This document shows positions 62,305 through 64,000 of a stretch of DNA of 64,000 nucleotides, in pieces. The position numbers and the translations under genes are program-made. The first letter of the stretch is position 1, and every line of letters starts with the position of its first letter. The DNA is from Akkermansia muciniphila. Lineage in GTDB: Bacteria; Verrucomicrobiota; Verrucomicrobiia; Verrucomicrobiales; V1-33. The notes below the pieces were generated by a model. It did no database searches, was not told the origin of the DNA, and saw only the letters and a list, made by a program, of their open reading frames with translations. Where the stretch lies: assembly GCA_945861415.1 (NCBI GenBank), contig CAMAUV010000018.1, forward strand, positions 1-64,000, written 5' to 3'.

Positions 62305-64000
62305 ATGAAGCAACTAAAACATGGAATCGTCGGGGGAATCGTCGGGGGAGTCGCGTTGCTTCTGTCATTTGTCACGCCGCAAGGTCTCAACGCAGCGAAT
62401 CCGGCTGAAGCCGAGACCATCGGACGAATCGTTCGCGAGAGGGACGACCTCAGCAGCCTGCAGGCGCTTTTGTAGAAGACCAAACTCGGGTCGGATCTCT
62501 CAAAGAGAACGGAAAGCCGCTTCACCTTGTTCGCTCCGACGAATGAGGCCTTCAAGAAGCTGCCGAAGGGAGCCGTCGAGACTTTGCTGTCCCCGCAGAA
62601 CAACGAGCGACTCGAGGAGGTGTTCAACTTCCATGTGCTCCCCAACTCCCAGCCGGAATTCGGGCTGGAACAATTCACTCTGCTAAGAACCGCGACGGGC
62701 CAGTTCGTTTCGATCGACTACAAGAACAAGGTCATCGGCGGGGCCGGGTTTACGGCAACGCCGATTCCTTGTTCCAATGGCGTGATTTATCTTATCGACA
62801 CAGTGCTGACTCCGACGACCGACGACCTTTTTCAGCGTCTCCAGAAAGATGGTCGGTTCACAATCTTCACCAAGGCCATCACAGCGAGTCGTCAGGGGAA
62901 AACCTTCCAAAATATGCACGGACTCTACACGACGTTCGCGCCGACCGATGAGGCGTTCAAAAAACTGCCGCCGGATTTTGTCGCATCGCTCTTCCTTCCG
63001 GAAAATGACGAGCGTCTTGAAGACATCATCAAGCATCACATCACCGAGGGAACCTTCGCTGCCGGAAAAGTGCCGGGAGTTCGCAGCCTCGGCGTCTCCG
63101 ATGTCACACCACAGTCCGTGTTCGGTCAGTAACTGAATTTCAAGGCGACCGCTGGCGGAGCGACGATCGATGGAGCAGGTATCAAAGAGACCGACCTGCC
63201 CTGCGCAAACGGCATTGTGCACGTGATCGACAGCGTGATTACTCCTGTGGAACGGGACCTGTTTGACATTCTTCGGAAAGACGGCCGTTTCGGTATTCTG
63301 GTGAAACTCCTCGATTCATGCGGACTGTCGCTCAATGTGGCTTCATCGCAGGAGTTCACGGTTTTCGCGCCCACCGACGATGCCTGGAAAGCTTCCGGAA
63401 AATATGCGGACATAATCGCCAACTCTTCCGGAAAGAACCGCGAGGCGATTTTCGGGCTCCTCGCCCGACACGTGATTGTCGGAAAACACGTGTCGGAAAA
63501 CTCCAGGCTCCGCACCATTCACGGAGCGCCTATCTACCTGCTGCGTGACGGTGACAAGCGCACTATCAACGGCATCTCCATCCGTGAAACCGACATCGAG
63601 GGATACAACGGTCTGGTCAACGTAATCGATGATGTCATCCCCGATCCGATGGAATTGCCGGAGAAAGATATCTCCAGCGTGGATGCCATCACATTCGTGC
63701 AGGATACGCTCAAAAACGGCTCCGATCTCTATGCGGCAAACGAGTATGAGGCGAGCTGGCGCTACTACATCCGCCGCGCCCAGGAGTTCCTCGACAAGTA
63801 TTCCGCTATCGCGGACAAAAACGACATTGGGAGAATTGAGGCAGCAGCTTTCGACAGTCAGCCGATGAACCAGTACGCGGAGAAAGCCTGGGCAGCGCGG
63901 AATGCCTTCAAGGAAACACTCCGCAGTTTCGAACGCCAGGAAGATCGGATTCAGGATAACCGTTTGTTGCAGTCTGCGGAGAAGGCACGATTCGGAAGAT
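62305..64000 (+). pseudogene. Fasciclin (FAS1) repeat protein with two in-frame stops, right edge incomplete
   Basis: An exported protein (MKQLKHGIVGGIVGGVALLL; the leader contains a 12-base tandem repeat) followed by three FAS1 domains. Domain one carries TLFAPTNEAFKKLPKG and FNFHVLP. Domain two carries TTFAPTDEAFKKLPPD and IIKHHITEG. Domain three carries FTVFAPTDDAWKASGK and LLARHVIVG. A helical C-terminal region (ANEYEASWRYYIRRAQEFL) is still open at the edge. TAG at 62473-62475 (LQALL-stop-KTKLGSD) and TAA at 63130-63132 (SVFGQ-stop-LNFKATAGG) interrupt an otherwise continuous frame. FAS1 domains mediate adhesion. Confidence 0.85.

Overview
The window looks like chromosomal DNA of a GC-rich member of the Verrucomicrobiota, with a planctomycete as the less likely alternative. 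Three things point there. Four large membrane-anchored cytochrome proteins (DUF1549/DUF1553 and DUF1592 types) sit beside Tat-type DUF1501/DUF1552 proteins, and a PVC-type heme protein heads a sugar operon. There are several PEP-CTERM proteins. There are giant lamin-tail/CotH surface proteins with the C-terminal module common in Verrucomicrobia. I see no rRNA, tRNA, CRISPR array or intact transposase.

Layout. 1-4.9 kb: a chimeric lipoprotein/PEP-CTERM gene, two tandem Tat-exported Gfo/Idh oxidoreductases (the first with its middle deleted), a HEAT-repeat protein, and a convergent DUF1080 gene. 5.4-9.9 kb: a 1468-residue lamin-tail/CotH protein. 10.1-19.6 kb: a tightly overlapping seven-gene minus-strand operon (PVC cytochrome, MFS transporter, two Gfo/Idh-like proteins, HpcH/HpaI aldolase, DUF1080, third Gfo/Idh) that reads as a sugar or sugar-acid oxidation and cleavage pathway. 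20.1-28.9 kb: a LamG PEP-CTERM gene and two CRTAC1/UnbV genes, one of them split by an in-frame TGA. 29.2-35.3 kb: a 2016-residue lamin-tail/CotH protein. 35.8-39.0 kb: a secreted beta-strand protein gene with two in-frame TAG codons and a wrecked serine hydrolase. 39.1-46.7 kb: an intact four-gene DUF1549-DUF1501-DUF1592-DUF1552 operon. 46.8-53.0 kb: a DUF1501 gene and a DUF1549/DUF1553 gene separated by a MITE-like repeat and a broken discoidin-domain gene. 53.5-57.8 kb: a decaying trehalose locus (trehalase, otsA, otsB, orphan LuxR regulator) bracketed by two copies of a DUF1501 tail. 57.7-61.7 kb: an intact DUF1549/DUF1553-DUF1501 pair. 61.8-64 kb: another DUF1501 tail fragment and a fasciclin gene with two in-frame stops, running off the edge.

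Two themes stand out. The intact genes describe a cell that degrades polysaccharide outside the cytoplasm: exported oxidoreductases, keto-sugar hydrolases, heme proteins and surface adhesin/kinase modules, with one cytoplasmic uptake and catabolic operon. The second theme is decay. At least nine in-frame nonsense codons (five TAG, two TGA, two TAA) and several frameshifts or deletions hit accessory genes, while the catabolic and cytochrome operons are clean. Five of the nine stops interrupt frames that stay recognisable on both sides. TAG also ends two apparently intact genes, so wholesale TAG reassignment is unlikely, but readthrough of particular stops cannot be excluded from sequence alone.
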